DNA from: Paenalcaligenes sp052103955
GTDB taxonomy: Bacteria; Pseudomonadota; Gammaproteobacteria; Burkholderiales; Burkholderiaceae_B
Direction of reading: 5' to 3'
NCBI GenBank assembly: GCA_052103955.1
Contig: JBQELO010000010.1
Location: 1 to 64,000, forward strand
Length of the DNA: 64,000 nt
Positions 12,446-20,110 of the stretch are shown in pieces; within the stretch, counting starts at the first letter, position 1, and each line of letters begins with the position of its first letter. The position numbers and the translations under genes were made by a program. The notes beneath the pieces are model-generated. The model had not been told where the DNA came from. It made no database searches and saw nothing but the letters and a program-made list of their open reading frames with translations.

Positions 12446-15375
12446 GCTAAGGCTTCCTTGATTTTCTCTGCGGTGATGGGGAGTTCGTAAAAACGTTTAC
12501 CGGTAGCGTGGGCTACGGCGTTACCGATGGCTGACACCACGGGGATCATGACTACTTCAGCCATGCCCTTGGGTGGTGAGGTTTCAGACAGCGGGGGTAG
12601 GTAATCCACGGTCTGGTTCCAGACAGCAACGTTTTTAGCGCGGGGTAGGGTGTAACGGTTGAAGTTCCATGTACCGTTACCGGGACCATCCTCGTAAAGG
12701 GGCAGTTCTTCCATCAAGGCATGGCCTATACCCATAGCTAACCCGCCTTGTTGTTGGCCGGATACCAGGGCTTGGACAACGACTTTGCCAGGATCAAGTA
12801 GGTTATGCAGGCGCATGATTTCTACGTCACCCGTAAAGGTGTTGACGTTCAGCTCCACCAAGCAGGCCGCAGGGGTGTAGGTGGTGACGCCCGCGTTATT
12901 ACGCTGTACAGGTGGGTAATCAATTTTGCTGCGTTGTAGGTAATCGTAGCCGCCAGTGGTCATGCGGTTTTTTAGAGCGTCAGGTGCGCCATCCCCGTAG
13001 CGTACTGCTAAGGCATCCAAGGGAAGGGTGCGTTCGCCAGAACCAGGAATGTTAAAGCTGCCTCTTGCCCACTCCCAACGGCTAAAGCAGTGCAAGGCTA
13101 CGCCAGTGATCAAGCCCATTTCGTGTGCTTTTTTGGCTAGCTTCGCAAAAGGGATGGGGGTCATGCCTGCACCACCAATACCACCAGGGTAGGCTCGTAA
13201 ATCAGACAACGCGACATCGCCGGGGGCCATTTCGCCGCCATCGGGGCCATCGCTCCAGATGGCTTTGGCTGCTGGCCATAAGCTGTGCTCTAACAAGAAG
13301 TTGGCCGCTTGACGGGTACCAAAACCAATGAAGTACACACTGTTCGAGGCACTCATGGCTGGCAGCATAAAGGGTACCCAGAAGGGGTTAGCGGCTAGCT
13401 TGTCTTGCTCTTCTTGTGTGGTGGTGTAGGGTGACCAGTTGCTGACTAAGGGCAACTGAGCAAATTCGGTCACACCAAATTCCACGGTTTCAGGTGCTTG
13501 GCCCAGCATTTGCTGGATCATCACTTGTTGGGCGGTAGTGGCGCCTGTGCCGATTTCTTGTAAGCAGTGGCGCATGGTGATGTTGCCATCTGCATCAAAC
13601 TCAAGCACTAAGGCACTGGTGTCGGCTCCTGTGCCGTAGTCCTTTTGTACTTGCGCAAAACCTACGCCATAGCGTTTGCCGGGGTTAGCGGCATCGTATT
13701 CGGCTTTGGCTTTATCTTTGTTGACCCACATGGGGTGCTTGATCGCGATATCCAGCATTTCTACCAGACGTGGTTCGCCTAATTGCACTGCCCCTTGCGT
13801 ATTGGGGTAATTAGGCAGTAGAGCGTTACGGCGACGTAGCTCAATCGCATCGATGTGTAGTTCGGATGCCAGCTCATCTACCAGTAGCTCGGTCATGGTC
13901 ATGGTTTGAATGGTACCGTAACCACGCATAGAACCTGCTTCTACTGCTCGGCTGGATAAGGCTGTGCTCGCCAAGTCGGATTTTGGGAAGTAGTAAATAG
14001 ACTGAGCGGCGGTGGCTCCTACTTGCGCAACAGAGAACGAGAAGTTGGCTCGCCCGCCGCCATCACAGGTGTAGTCACCTTTAAGAATCTCAAATTGCCC
14101 TGTTGTTCTATCCGCCGTAATGCTTACGTTCATATCAAACGCATGGCGTTTAATACCCATTTGGAACTGTTCGTAGCGATCGTTGGCCAAGCGTACAGGC
14201 AGGCCATCGCCATAAAAACAGGCAGCAATCACATAGAAGGGGAAGATGGAGTGGTCTTTAGAGCCATAGCCCACCGTGGTGCCGGTAAGGATTTCAATAT
14301 GCTCTACGGGGAAGCGCTTGTTGTCTTTCACCATGAAGGCGGCAACACGGGCGACTTCGTAGGGAGATTGTGCGGCAGCTAAAATATGCAGGGTGCGTGT
14401 GTCAGCGTCGTACCACGCATTGCCGTTATCCGGTTCCATTGCCGACGGGTCTATGGATTGCGAATACCCATGGCGCTCAATCACGATTTTGTTCGGGTCT
14501 TGCCTAGCTGCTTCTATGTCGGCTGCGATTAATGCAGCAGCTTCCATTCCGCGTTGCATGGGCTTGTAGGTTTCTTGTGCCACTTGTTGTGGGTCACGGT
14601 TACCCGTACCGCCGCCGCGATGTTTATGCATGACCGATTGCGGCACAAAAATACCGTCTGGGTCAGCAGGGGGCCATACCGGGGTTGCACCGTCAAAACT
14701 TCCCCAGATCACCGCGTCTTGTATGGGTGAAAATTCGGGTTCGCCAGTGGGCGAATCACCGCCTATGCGCACATAGCGTGCAGCACCAAAGTTGGCCGGT
14801 GGATTAGGCCCGGTAGTTTTACCGTACAACACAAACTCGGTATCAAAACGCAGTTGGCGTTTAGCAGCCTCGAATTTATCAAAGTCGTGATACACCAATA
14901 GGGCAACAGGGTGGCCCAGCATGGTGGGGGTTGTACCTTTAGGTGTCAGAAAGCTTTGGCCATAAAAGTCAGGCCCTAAGTCAGCAGGTTTAGGTACTTG
15001 TATACCGTCGCGCTCTAGGTCTTCGTGAAACAACAGCCTGTCGGGCTGTAGATCATCGCTAAGCCTGTCTAGCGCCAAACCCTCAAAGGTTTTATCGGCT
15101 TGTGTGGCTTTGACAAAAAACGCATGGGCTTGTTGTTTGGGCCAGCCGGGTAAGTTCATGGCACGAAAATCGCGTGCAAATACTTTTTGGCCTGTGACTT
15201 TACGTATAGCATCCCAGCGATAGCGAGCTTGCCCATCGCTATTCATCCAACCAGATGCTCCAAGGCCCGAGTGAACTTCTATTGCATGCGCAAAAGGCAG
15301 GCGTGCTAACGTCACCGTAATACCAGCAAACGTACCAAGTTTGATGAAATCACGACGGGTAAATCCTGATGCCAT
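12442..15375 (-). CDS. Molybdopterin-binding subunit, Tat-exported molybdenum hydroxylase
   Basis: 977 residues from the ATG at 15375, preceded by GGGAG; an in-frame ATG at 15414 would place 13 extra residues before the Tat signal. The twin-arginine signal FTRRDFIKLGTF followed by a hydrophobic stretch indicates folded export. Family blocks include EAGSMRGYGTIQ (cofactor loop), QEIGTGATTAQQV, GGIGGAGM and a C-terminal GMAEVVMIPVVSAIGNAV that carries the putative catalytic glutamate. It is longer than IorB-type subunits (about 750 residues). Likely substrates are an aldehyde or an N-heteroaromatic compound; I cannot choose. It is the first gene of a five-gene operon. Confidence 0.88.
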   Translation of the reverse strand: MASGFTRRDFIKLGTFAGITVTLARLPFAHAIEVHSGLGASGWMNSDGQARYRWDAIRKVTGQKVFARDFRAMNLPGWPKQQAHAFFVKATQADKTFEGLALDRLSDDLQPDRLLFHEDLERDGIQVPKPADLGPDFYGQSFLTPKGTTPTMLGHPVALLVYHDFDKFEAAKRQLRFDTEFVLYGKTTGPNPPANFGAARYVRIGGDSPTGEPEFSPIQDAVIWGSFDGATPVWPPADPDGIFVPQSVMHKHRGGGTGNRDPQQVAQETYKPMQRGMEAAALIAADIEAARQDPNKIVIERHGYSQSIDPSAMEPDNGNAWYDADTRTLHILAAAQSPYEVARVAAFMVKDNKRFPVEHIEILTGTTVGYGSKDHSIFPFYVIAACFYGDGLPVRLANDRYEQFQMGIKRHAFDMNVSITADRTTGQFEILKGDYTCDGGGRANFSFSVAQVGATAAQSIYYFPKSDLASTALSSRAVEAGSMRGYGTIQTMTMTELLVDELASELHIDAIELRRRNALLPNYPNTQGAVQLGEPRLVEMLDIAIKHPMWVNKDKAKAEYDAANPGKRYGVGFAQVQKDYGTGADTSALVLEFDADGNITMRHCLQEIGTGATTAQQVMIQQMLGQAPETVEFGVTEFAQLPLVSNWSPYTTTQEEQDKLAANPFWVPFMLPAMSASNSVYFIGFGTRQAANFLLEHSLWPAAKAIWSDGPDGGEMAPGDVALSDLRAYPGGIGGAGMTPIPFAKLAKKAHEMGLITGVALHCFSRWEWARGSFNIPGSGERTLPLDALAVRYGDGAPDALKNRMTTGGYDYLQRSKIDYPPVQRNNAGVTTYTPAACLVELNVNTFTGDVEIMRLHNLLDPGKVVVQALVSGQQQGGLAMGIGHALMEELPLYEDGPGNGTWNFNRYTLPRAKNVAVWNQTVDYLPPLSETSPPKGMAEVVMIPVVSAIGNAVAHATGKRFYELPITAEKIKEALA

Positions 15376-15690
15376 AGGGTTCTCCCTGTGTGTAGAGTGT
15401 TGATTTGCTGTCATGTTTTTGTAATTGTGAAAGGGGTACTCATCCCACTTTCAGCTTCATCATATAGGCAATGCTTTTCAAAAATGCTGTTATGAGCCTG
15501 TTGCTTGCAAAGCTTTACTAAAAATTTTAAGACGTGACATAGGCTGTTGTGTTTATGCAGCATCGTGCTACTGCTTGAGGAAATGCCGCCTATAAAACGT
15601 GCTGCGGCCAGCAATCGCTTTCATGCTTGGTAAACTTGGTGCTAAAATCAAACCGTATTCTTATTGATGATTAGTTATTGGAAAAATATT
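15376..15690. other. Divergent region between the molybdenum operon and thrS
   Basis: About 315 bp holding the promoters of both directions. The minus-strand frame reaching back to 15614 in this stretch looks non-coding. I see no palindrome or clear sigma-70 box pair; a TAAAAT near 15640-15647 could belong to the thrS promoter. Confidence 0.3.
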
Positions 15691-15726
15691 ATGACCACAA
15701 CGCGAACTACTACCTGGCCCAACTAG
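15691..15726 (+). CDS. Threonine-rich leader peptide of thrS
   Basis: An ATG at 15691 opens an 11-codon frame encoding MTTTRTTTWPN and stopping at TAG (15724-15726). Six of eleven residues are threonine, using ACC, ACA, ACG and ACT. It lies 92 bp ahead of thrS and directly before a terminator hairpin, the layout of an amino-acid attenuator: scarce charged tRNA-Thr would stall the ribosome in the Thr run. No strong ribosome-binding site is visible before the ATG (GGAAAAAT at best). Confidence 0.75.
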   Translation: MTTTRTTTWPN

Positions 15727-15730
15727 CCGT

Positions 15731-15801
15731 AGCCGCATTGTGTTCATACGCTGATAACATCAGACCAAATACCGAAACGCGGCTTGTATGCCGCGTTTTT
15801 T
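15731..15801 (+). promoter_or_regulatory. thrS transcription attenuator (terminator and alternative pairing)
   Basis: The terminator is a 9-bp stem (AAACGCGGC at 15775-15783 with GCCGCGTTT at 15790-15798) and a T run. The 6-nt AGCCGC at 15731-15736, just past the leader stop codon, is exactly complementary to GCGGCT at 15779-15784 in the terminator's 5' arm, so it can form an antiterminator. A ribosome stalled at the Thr codons leaves AGCCGC free (thrS on). One that reaches the stop covers it (thrS off). Confidence 0.7.
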
Positions 15802-15817
15802 GTTTTAGGAAGCATTT

Positions 15818-17740
15818 ATGATTCAAATCACCTTACCTGATGGTTCGCAACGCGAGTTCGAGAATCCGGTTTCTATTAATGATATTGCCTACTCTATTGG
15901 CACGGGACTGGGGCGCGCTGCACTAGCCGGTAAGGTGACGTTTGACGGTACAGAACCTGAACTGGTTGATACCAGTTTTGTGATTGATCGTGATGCTAAG
16001 TTGGCCATCGTGACAGCAAAAGATGCTGATGGTCTAGATGTGCTGCGTCACTCCACCGCTCACTTGTTGGCCTACGCCGTAAAAGAGCTGTTCCCCGATG
16101 CGCAAGTCACCATTGGGCCGGTCATCGACAATGGTTTTTACTACGACTTTTCGTACAAACGCCCCTTTACGCCTGAAGACTTGCAAGCCATTGAAAAGAA
16201 AATGGCCGAGTTGGCTAAGCAGGATGAGCAGGTTGTGCGCGAAGAATGGGATCGTGACGAGGCGGTGAGGTTCTTCCGTGGCATAGGCGAAGAATACAAA
16301 GCCGAGATTATCGCTTCTATTCCTGCCGAGCAAAAAATTTCGCTGTACCGCGAAGGCAAATTTGTAGACTTGTGTCGTGGTCCTCACGTGCCTTCCACTG
16401 GCAAGCTGAAAGTATTCAAGCTGATGAAGGTGGCTGGTGCTTACTGGCGTGGTGATAGCAAAAACGAAATGCTGCAGCGTATTTACGGTACAGCGTGGGC
16501 CACTAAAGACGAACAAGCCGCTTACCTGCACATGCTGGAAGAGGCTGAAAAACGTGACCACCGTCGTTTGGGTCGTGAGCTGGATTTATTCCATTTCCAA
16601 GACGAAGCGCCTGGTCTGATTTTCTGGCACCCCAAAGGCTGGGTGATTTGGCAGCAAGTAGAACAGTTCATGCGCAAGGTATACCTAGATAACGGCTACC
16701 AAGAAGTTAAGGCGCCGCAAATTTTAGACTTGTCCATGTGGAAGAAAACAGGCCACTGGGATAACTACAGCGACAACATGTTCACTACAGAGTCTGAAAA
16801 CCGAATGTACGGTTTGAAGCCTATGAACTGTCCTGGCCACGTACAGATTTTCAACGCTAACTTGCACTCATACCGCGAGTTGCCCATTCGTTATGGCGAG
16901 TTTGGTCAGTGTCACCGTAATGAACCGTCTGGCGCGTTGCATGGCATGATGCGTGTGCGTGGTTTTACGCAAGATGATGGTCATATTTTCTGTACCGAAG
17001 ATCAGTTGCAAGAAGAGTGCGCTAACTTCACAGCGTTGCTGCAGCAGGTGTACAAAGAGTTCGGCTTTACTGAAATTTTGTACAAAGTAGCGACTCGTCC
17101 TGAAAAACGTATTGGTAGTGACGAGGTATGGGATAAGTCCGAAGCAGCCTTGATGGAAAGTCTGCGTCGCACAGGATGTGAATTTATCGTTGCCGAAGGC
17201 GACGGTGCATTCTATGGCCCTAAAATTGAGTACACACTGAAAGACGCTATTGGTCGTCACTGGCAGTGTGGCACGATCCAAGTAGACTTCTCCATGCCTC
17301 AGCGTTTGGGTGCAGAATACGTGGATGCACAAGATCAACGTCGCACACCCGTGATGTTGCACCGTGCTATTTTGGGTTCTTTTGAACGTTTTATCGGAAT
17401 GTTGATCGAAAACTATGCAGGCGCATTGCCAGCGTGGTTATCGCCACAACAAGCCGTAGTGTGTTGTATTGCCGAATCTTCAGCGGATTATGCGCAAGCT
17501 GTTGCACAAAAGCTGGTTAAACTGGGCATGCGTGTTAGTGCGGATTTGCGTGGTGAAAAAATCACTCGTAAAATTCGAGAACACAGTATGCAGAAAGTCC
17601 CTTATATACTTGTAGTAGGGGACAAAGAAGCGGAAGCAGGTGCTGTTGCCGTGCGTGGTCGCGGTGGCGTGGATCTGGGCGTAATGTCCTTGGATGATTT
17701 TGCCCAACGCTTACAACATGAAGTCGAAAGCCGTCAGTAA
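15818..17740 (+). CDS. thrS: Threonyl-tRNA synthetase
   Basis: 640 residues, full length for the bacterial enzyme. Domains in order: N-terminal TGS (1-62), editing domain with HSTAHLLAYAVKELFPDAQ (about 73-91), class II catalytic core with MNCPGHVQIF (motif with the zinc Cys), RYGEFGQCHRNEPSGALHG (motif 2) and HRAILGSFERFIGMLIE (motif 3), and an anticodon-binding domain ending near 635. It charges tRNA-Thr in the cytoplasm. It heads the operon with infC (30-45 bp gap) and is controlled by the threonine leader just upstream. No mRNA operator like that of E. coli thrS was searched for successfully. Confidence 0.97.
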   Translation: MIQITLPDGSQREFENPVSINDIAYSIGTGLGRAALAGKVTFDGTEPELVDTSFVIDRDAKLAIVTAKDADGLDVLRHSTAHLLAYAVKELFPDAQVTIGPVIDNGFYYDFSYKRPFTPEDLQAIEKKMAELAKQDEQVVREEWDRDEAVRFFRGIGEEYKAEIIASIPAEQKISLYREGKFVDLCRGPHVPSTGKLKVFKLMKVAGAYWRGDSKNEMLQRIYGTAWATKDEQAAYLHMLEEAEKRDHRRLGRELDLFHFQDEAPGLIFWHPKGWVIWQQVEQFMRKVYLDNGYQEVKAPQILDLSMWKKTGHWDNYSDNMFTTESENRMYGLKPMNCPGHVQIFNANLHSYRELPIRYGEFGQCHRNEPSGALHGMMRVRGFTQDDGHIFCTEDQLQEECANFTALLQQVYKEFGFTEILYKVATRPEKRIGSDEVWDKSEAALMESLRRTGCEFIVAEGDGAFYGPKIEYTLKDAIGRHWQCGTIQVDFSMPQRLGAEYVDAQDQRRTPVMLHRAILGSFERFIGMLIENYAGALPAWLSPQQAVVCCIAESSADYAQAVAQKLVKLGMRVSADLRGEKITRKIREHSMQKVPYILVVGDKEAEAGAVAVRGRGGVDLGVMSLDDFAQRLQHEVESRQ

Positions 17741-17785
17741 TTATTACTGAGGCTATTTATCTTAAATTTTTTGGGAGTTCTAGAT

Positions 17786-18310
17786 ATCGCAACCGAAAGA
17801 AAACATCGCATCAACGGAGAAATCCGTATCCCTGAGGTGCGACTCATTGGAATTGAGGGTGAACAATTAGGGGTTGTTAAAGTAACCGACGCGCTGGATA
17901 TGGCCGAGGAACACGATGTTGATTTGGTCGAGATCGCTCCGCAGGCTGAGCCGCCCGTATGCCGGTTGATGGATTATGGTAAGTTCCGTTATCAGGAACA
18001 GAAACGCCAGCAGGAAGCGCGTTCCAAACAAAAAATAATCCAGATCAAGGAAGTAAAATTCCGCCCCGGTACGGATGATGGCGACTTTAACGTCAAGCTG
18101 CGTAACGTTCGACGCTTCATTGAAGATGGGGACAAGGTCAAGGTTTCTTTGCGATTCCGTGGTCGAGAAATGGCTCACCAAGAACTGGGTATGCGCGTGC
18201 TTGAACGCGTGCGTGACGAGGTAGAGGAAATCTGCCAAGTTGAAGCCATGCCTAAGCTGGAAGGTCGTCAGATGATCATGGTCTTGGCACCTAAGAAGAA
18301 GGCAGTGTAA
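17786..18310 (+). CDS. infC: Translation initiation factor IF-3, ATC start
   Basis: 175 residues from an ATC at 17786. The frame is open back to TTG at 17771, but IF-3 proteins begin shortly before RINGEIR, and GGGAG lies 8 nt before the ATC. infC genes are known for rare start codons (AUU in E. coli), which let IF-3 repress its own synthesis. Features seen are RINGEIRIPEVRLIGIEGEQLG (N domain), the linker helix with RYQEQKRQQEARSKQK, and KEVKFRPGTDDGDF and RFRGREMAHQELG (C domain). It follows thrS and is followed by a strong terminator, not by rpmI as usual. Confidence 0.93.
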   Translation: MATERKHRINGEIRIPEVRLIGIEGEQLGVVKVTDALDMAEEHDVDLVEIAPQAEPPVCRLMDYGKFRYQEQKRQQEARSKQKIIQIKEVKFRPGTDDGDFNVKLRNVRRFIEDGDKVKVSLRFRGREMAHQELGMRVLERVRDEVEEICQVEAMPKLEGRQMIMVLAPKKKAV

Positions 18311-18371
18311 GCTTTCTAGCTTAACTGTCTATCAGCCTAATGCTGATTTTTGCGGCCTGAGTCGCGGCAAT

Positions 18372-18410
18372 AAGCCCTTCATGACTTTGCTTCATGAGGG
18401 GCTTTGTTTC
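18372..18410 (+). terminator. Terminator after infC
   Basis: A 13-bp stem (AAGCCCTTCATGA with TCATGAGGGGCTT, one G-T pair) and a T-rich tail. It closes the thrS-infC unit. An ATG of the longer gshB frame lies within the stem, one reason to prefer the later gshB start. Confidence 0.85.
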
Positions 18411-18420
18411 AGAGTTGATT

Positions 18421-19380
18421 ATGCATAGCTTATTTATCATCGATCCATTGCCAGCCCTGTCAGCGTACAAGGATACTTCCGTTGCCATGATGCGTGCCTT
18501 ATTAGCGCGTGGCCATCAGGTGAGTGTGGCCTTGCAACCCGACTTATACATAATCGAGGGCCGCGTTCGCTGTAAGGCTCAAGCTATTACTATTGCGCAA
18601 GATGCTGACTTGCGTGCTGCTAATTGGTGGCAAGAAAAAGGTGAGTCTTTTGACGTGGAGCTTAACCACTTTGACGCGGTTGTGATGCGCAAAGATCCAC
18701 CTTTTGACATGGAATTTAACTACACCACACACCTGCTCAGTTATGCCGAGCAGCAAGGTGCCAAGGTGTTTAATAGCGGTAGTGCGTTGCGCAACCACCC
18801 AGAAAAATTGGCGATTACTGAGTTTTCACAGTTTACGGTGCCGACCTTGGTAAGCCGTAACATGGCGCAGCTGCGTGCGTTTCATGCTCAGTATAGCGAT
18901 GTGATCGTGAAGCCTTTGGATGGTATGGGCGGTAGCGGTATTTTCCGCATTAAGTCAGACGACCCTAACGTGGGCTCAATTTTGGAAGCCTTAACGCAGA
19001 TGGGCACGCAAACCATCATGGCGCAGCGCTATATTCCAGAAATTGTGGATGGCGATAAGCGTATTTTGCTGATTAATGGTGAACCTGTACCGTATTGTTT
19101 GGCGCGAATTCCCTTGGCAGGTGAAACGCGTGGCAACTTGGCTGCAGGTGGTCGTGGTGTGGCGCAGCCCTTAACGGATAACGATAGACGCATTGCCGAG
19201 GCGATTGGTCCGGAGCTAGTGAAACGTGGCCTGATGTTAGTGGGTTTGGATGTGATCGGAAACTACCTAACAGAAATTAACGTCACTAGCCCCACTTGCT
19301 TTGTGGAAATCACAGAGCAAACAGGCTATAACGTTGCTGAGCGTTTTGCCGAAGCCTTAGAAGAGGCGATCAGTGGCTAA
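18421..19380 (+). CDS. gshB: Glutathione synthetase
   Basis: 319 residues from the ATG at 18421 (MHSLFIIDPLPALSAYKDTS), which fits the family start. ATP-grasp features include VIVKPLDGMGGSGIFR, the AQRYIPEIVDGDKRILLINGEPVPYCLARIP segment, and GLDVIGNYLTEINVTSPTCFVEI, which supplies metal ligands and the end of the active site. It joins gamma-glutamylcysteine to glycine. Its last 8 bp overlap the EIIA gene. No gshA lies in this window, although the two are neighbours in many relatives. Confidence 0.95.
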   Translation: MHSLFIIDPLPALSAYKDTSVAMMRALLARGHQVSVALQPDLYIIEGRVRCKAQAITIAQDADLRAANWWQEKGESFDVELNHFDAVVMRKDPPFDMEFNYTTHLLSYAEQQGAKVFNSGSALRNHPEKLAITEFSQFTVPTLVSRNMAQLRAFHAQYSDVIVKPLDGMGGSGIFRIKSDDPNVGSILEALTQMGTQTIMAQRYIPEIVDGDKRILLINGEPVPYCLARIPLAGETRGNLAAGGRGVAQPLTDNDRRIAEAIGPELVKRGLMLVGLDVIGNYLTEINVTSPTCFVEITEQTGYNVAERFAEALEEAISG

Positions 19381-19801
19381 GTACCCCCGTTTGGCGCTGA
19401 TTATGCATGCGCCATTGGGGCAAGCGTTTCAGGCTTGTGTGGAGCACGTGTTGTGTGCTGGTGCTGCCTTTCAGGTTTTTGATATACATGCCGACGATGA
19501 TGTGCCCGAGTGGGTGAAACAAGTAGTGGGTTTCTATCATCAAGAGCCTGACAGCCCGGTATTACTGCTGTGCGATGTGGTAGGTGCTACACCCTTTAAT
19601 ATTGCTAGATTGGCTCAAGCGGCTATTGCTCAAGAGGGTGGGCAGGCTGATGTGATTGTGGGAGCCAATTTAGGGATGGTGTTGAAGTCGGTGTGCGACC
19701 GTCAAACAACGCCAGAATGCTTTGTGGATACCATTGCGCAAAGCGCGGGTAAGGCTATTGCAGTGTTCAAAGCAGATCTAGATAAAGACAAAGATAAATA
19801 G
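19373..19801 (+). CDS. PTS EIIA component, mannose family
   Basis: 142 residues from a GTG overlapping the end of gshB. The ALIMHAPLG segment places the phospho-acceptor His12 as in EIIA-Man, and LLCDVVGATPFNIARLA and VIVGANLGMVLK are further family blocks. The C-terminus is a short charged tail (DLDKDKDK). With HPr and EI downstream and no EIIB or EIIC permease in sight, it belongs to the incomplete regulatory PTS of betaproteobacteria, thought to sense metabolism and not to import sugar. Confidence 0.92.
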   Translation: MAKYPRLALIMHAPLGQAFQACVEHVLCAGAAFQVFDIHADDDVPEWVKQVVGFYHQEPDSPVLLLCDVVGATPFNIARLAQAAIAQEGGQADVIVGANLGMVLKSVCDRQTTPECFVDTIAQSAGKAIAVFKADLDKDKDK

Positions 19802-19821
19802 AAAGAAAAAGGTAGATAGTT

Positions 19822-20091
19822 ATGCCATCTATAGAAATAGTGATCACCAATAAACTGGGATTGCATGCCCGAGCAGCGGCGAAATTGACGCAATTGGCGT
19901 CACGTTTTCGCAGTGAAATATTTATTTCTCGTCAGGCCCATCGCGTGAATGCCAAAAGCATTATGGGGGTCATGATGTTGGCGGCCGGTTTGGGTGTGGC
20001 GGTAACTATTGATGCTGAAGGCGAAGATGCTGAGCAAGCATTGGTAGAGATTAAGCAGTTGTTTGAACAGAAGTTTGGCGAAGAGCAGTAG
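19822..20091 (+). CDS. ptsH: Phosphocarrier protein HPr
   Basis: 89 residues with the active-site NKLGLHARAA (His15) and the regulatory NAKSIMGVMML (Ser46), so both EI-dependent and HPr-kinase phosphorylation are possible. It lies 20 bp after EIIA and just before ptsI. It passes phosphate from EI to EIIA. Confidence 0.95.
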   Translation: MPSIEIVITNKLGLHARAAAKLTQLASRFRSEIFISRQAHRVNAKSIMGVMMLAAGLGVAVTIDAEGEDAEQALVEIKQLFEQKFGEEQ

Positions 20092-20110
20092 TCAAACAAG
20101 GAGCAAAGAG

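Noticed and set aside
16034..17362. Long antisense frames within thrS
   Set aside because: They are shadows of the thrS codon bias, with His/Phe-rich composition and no starts with ribosome-binding sites.
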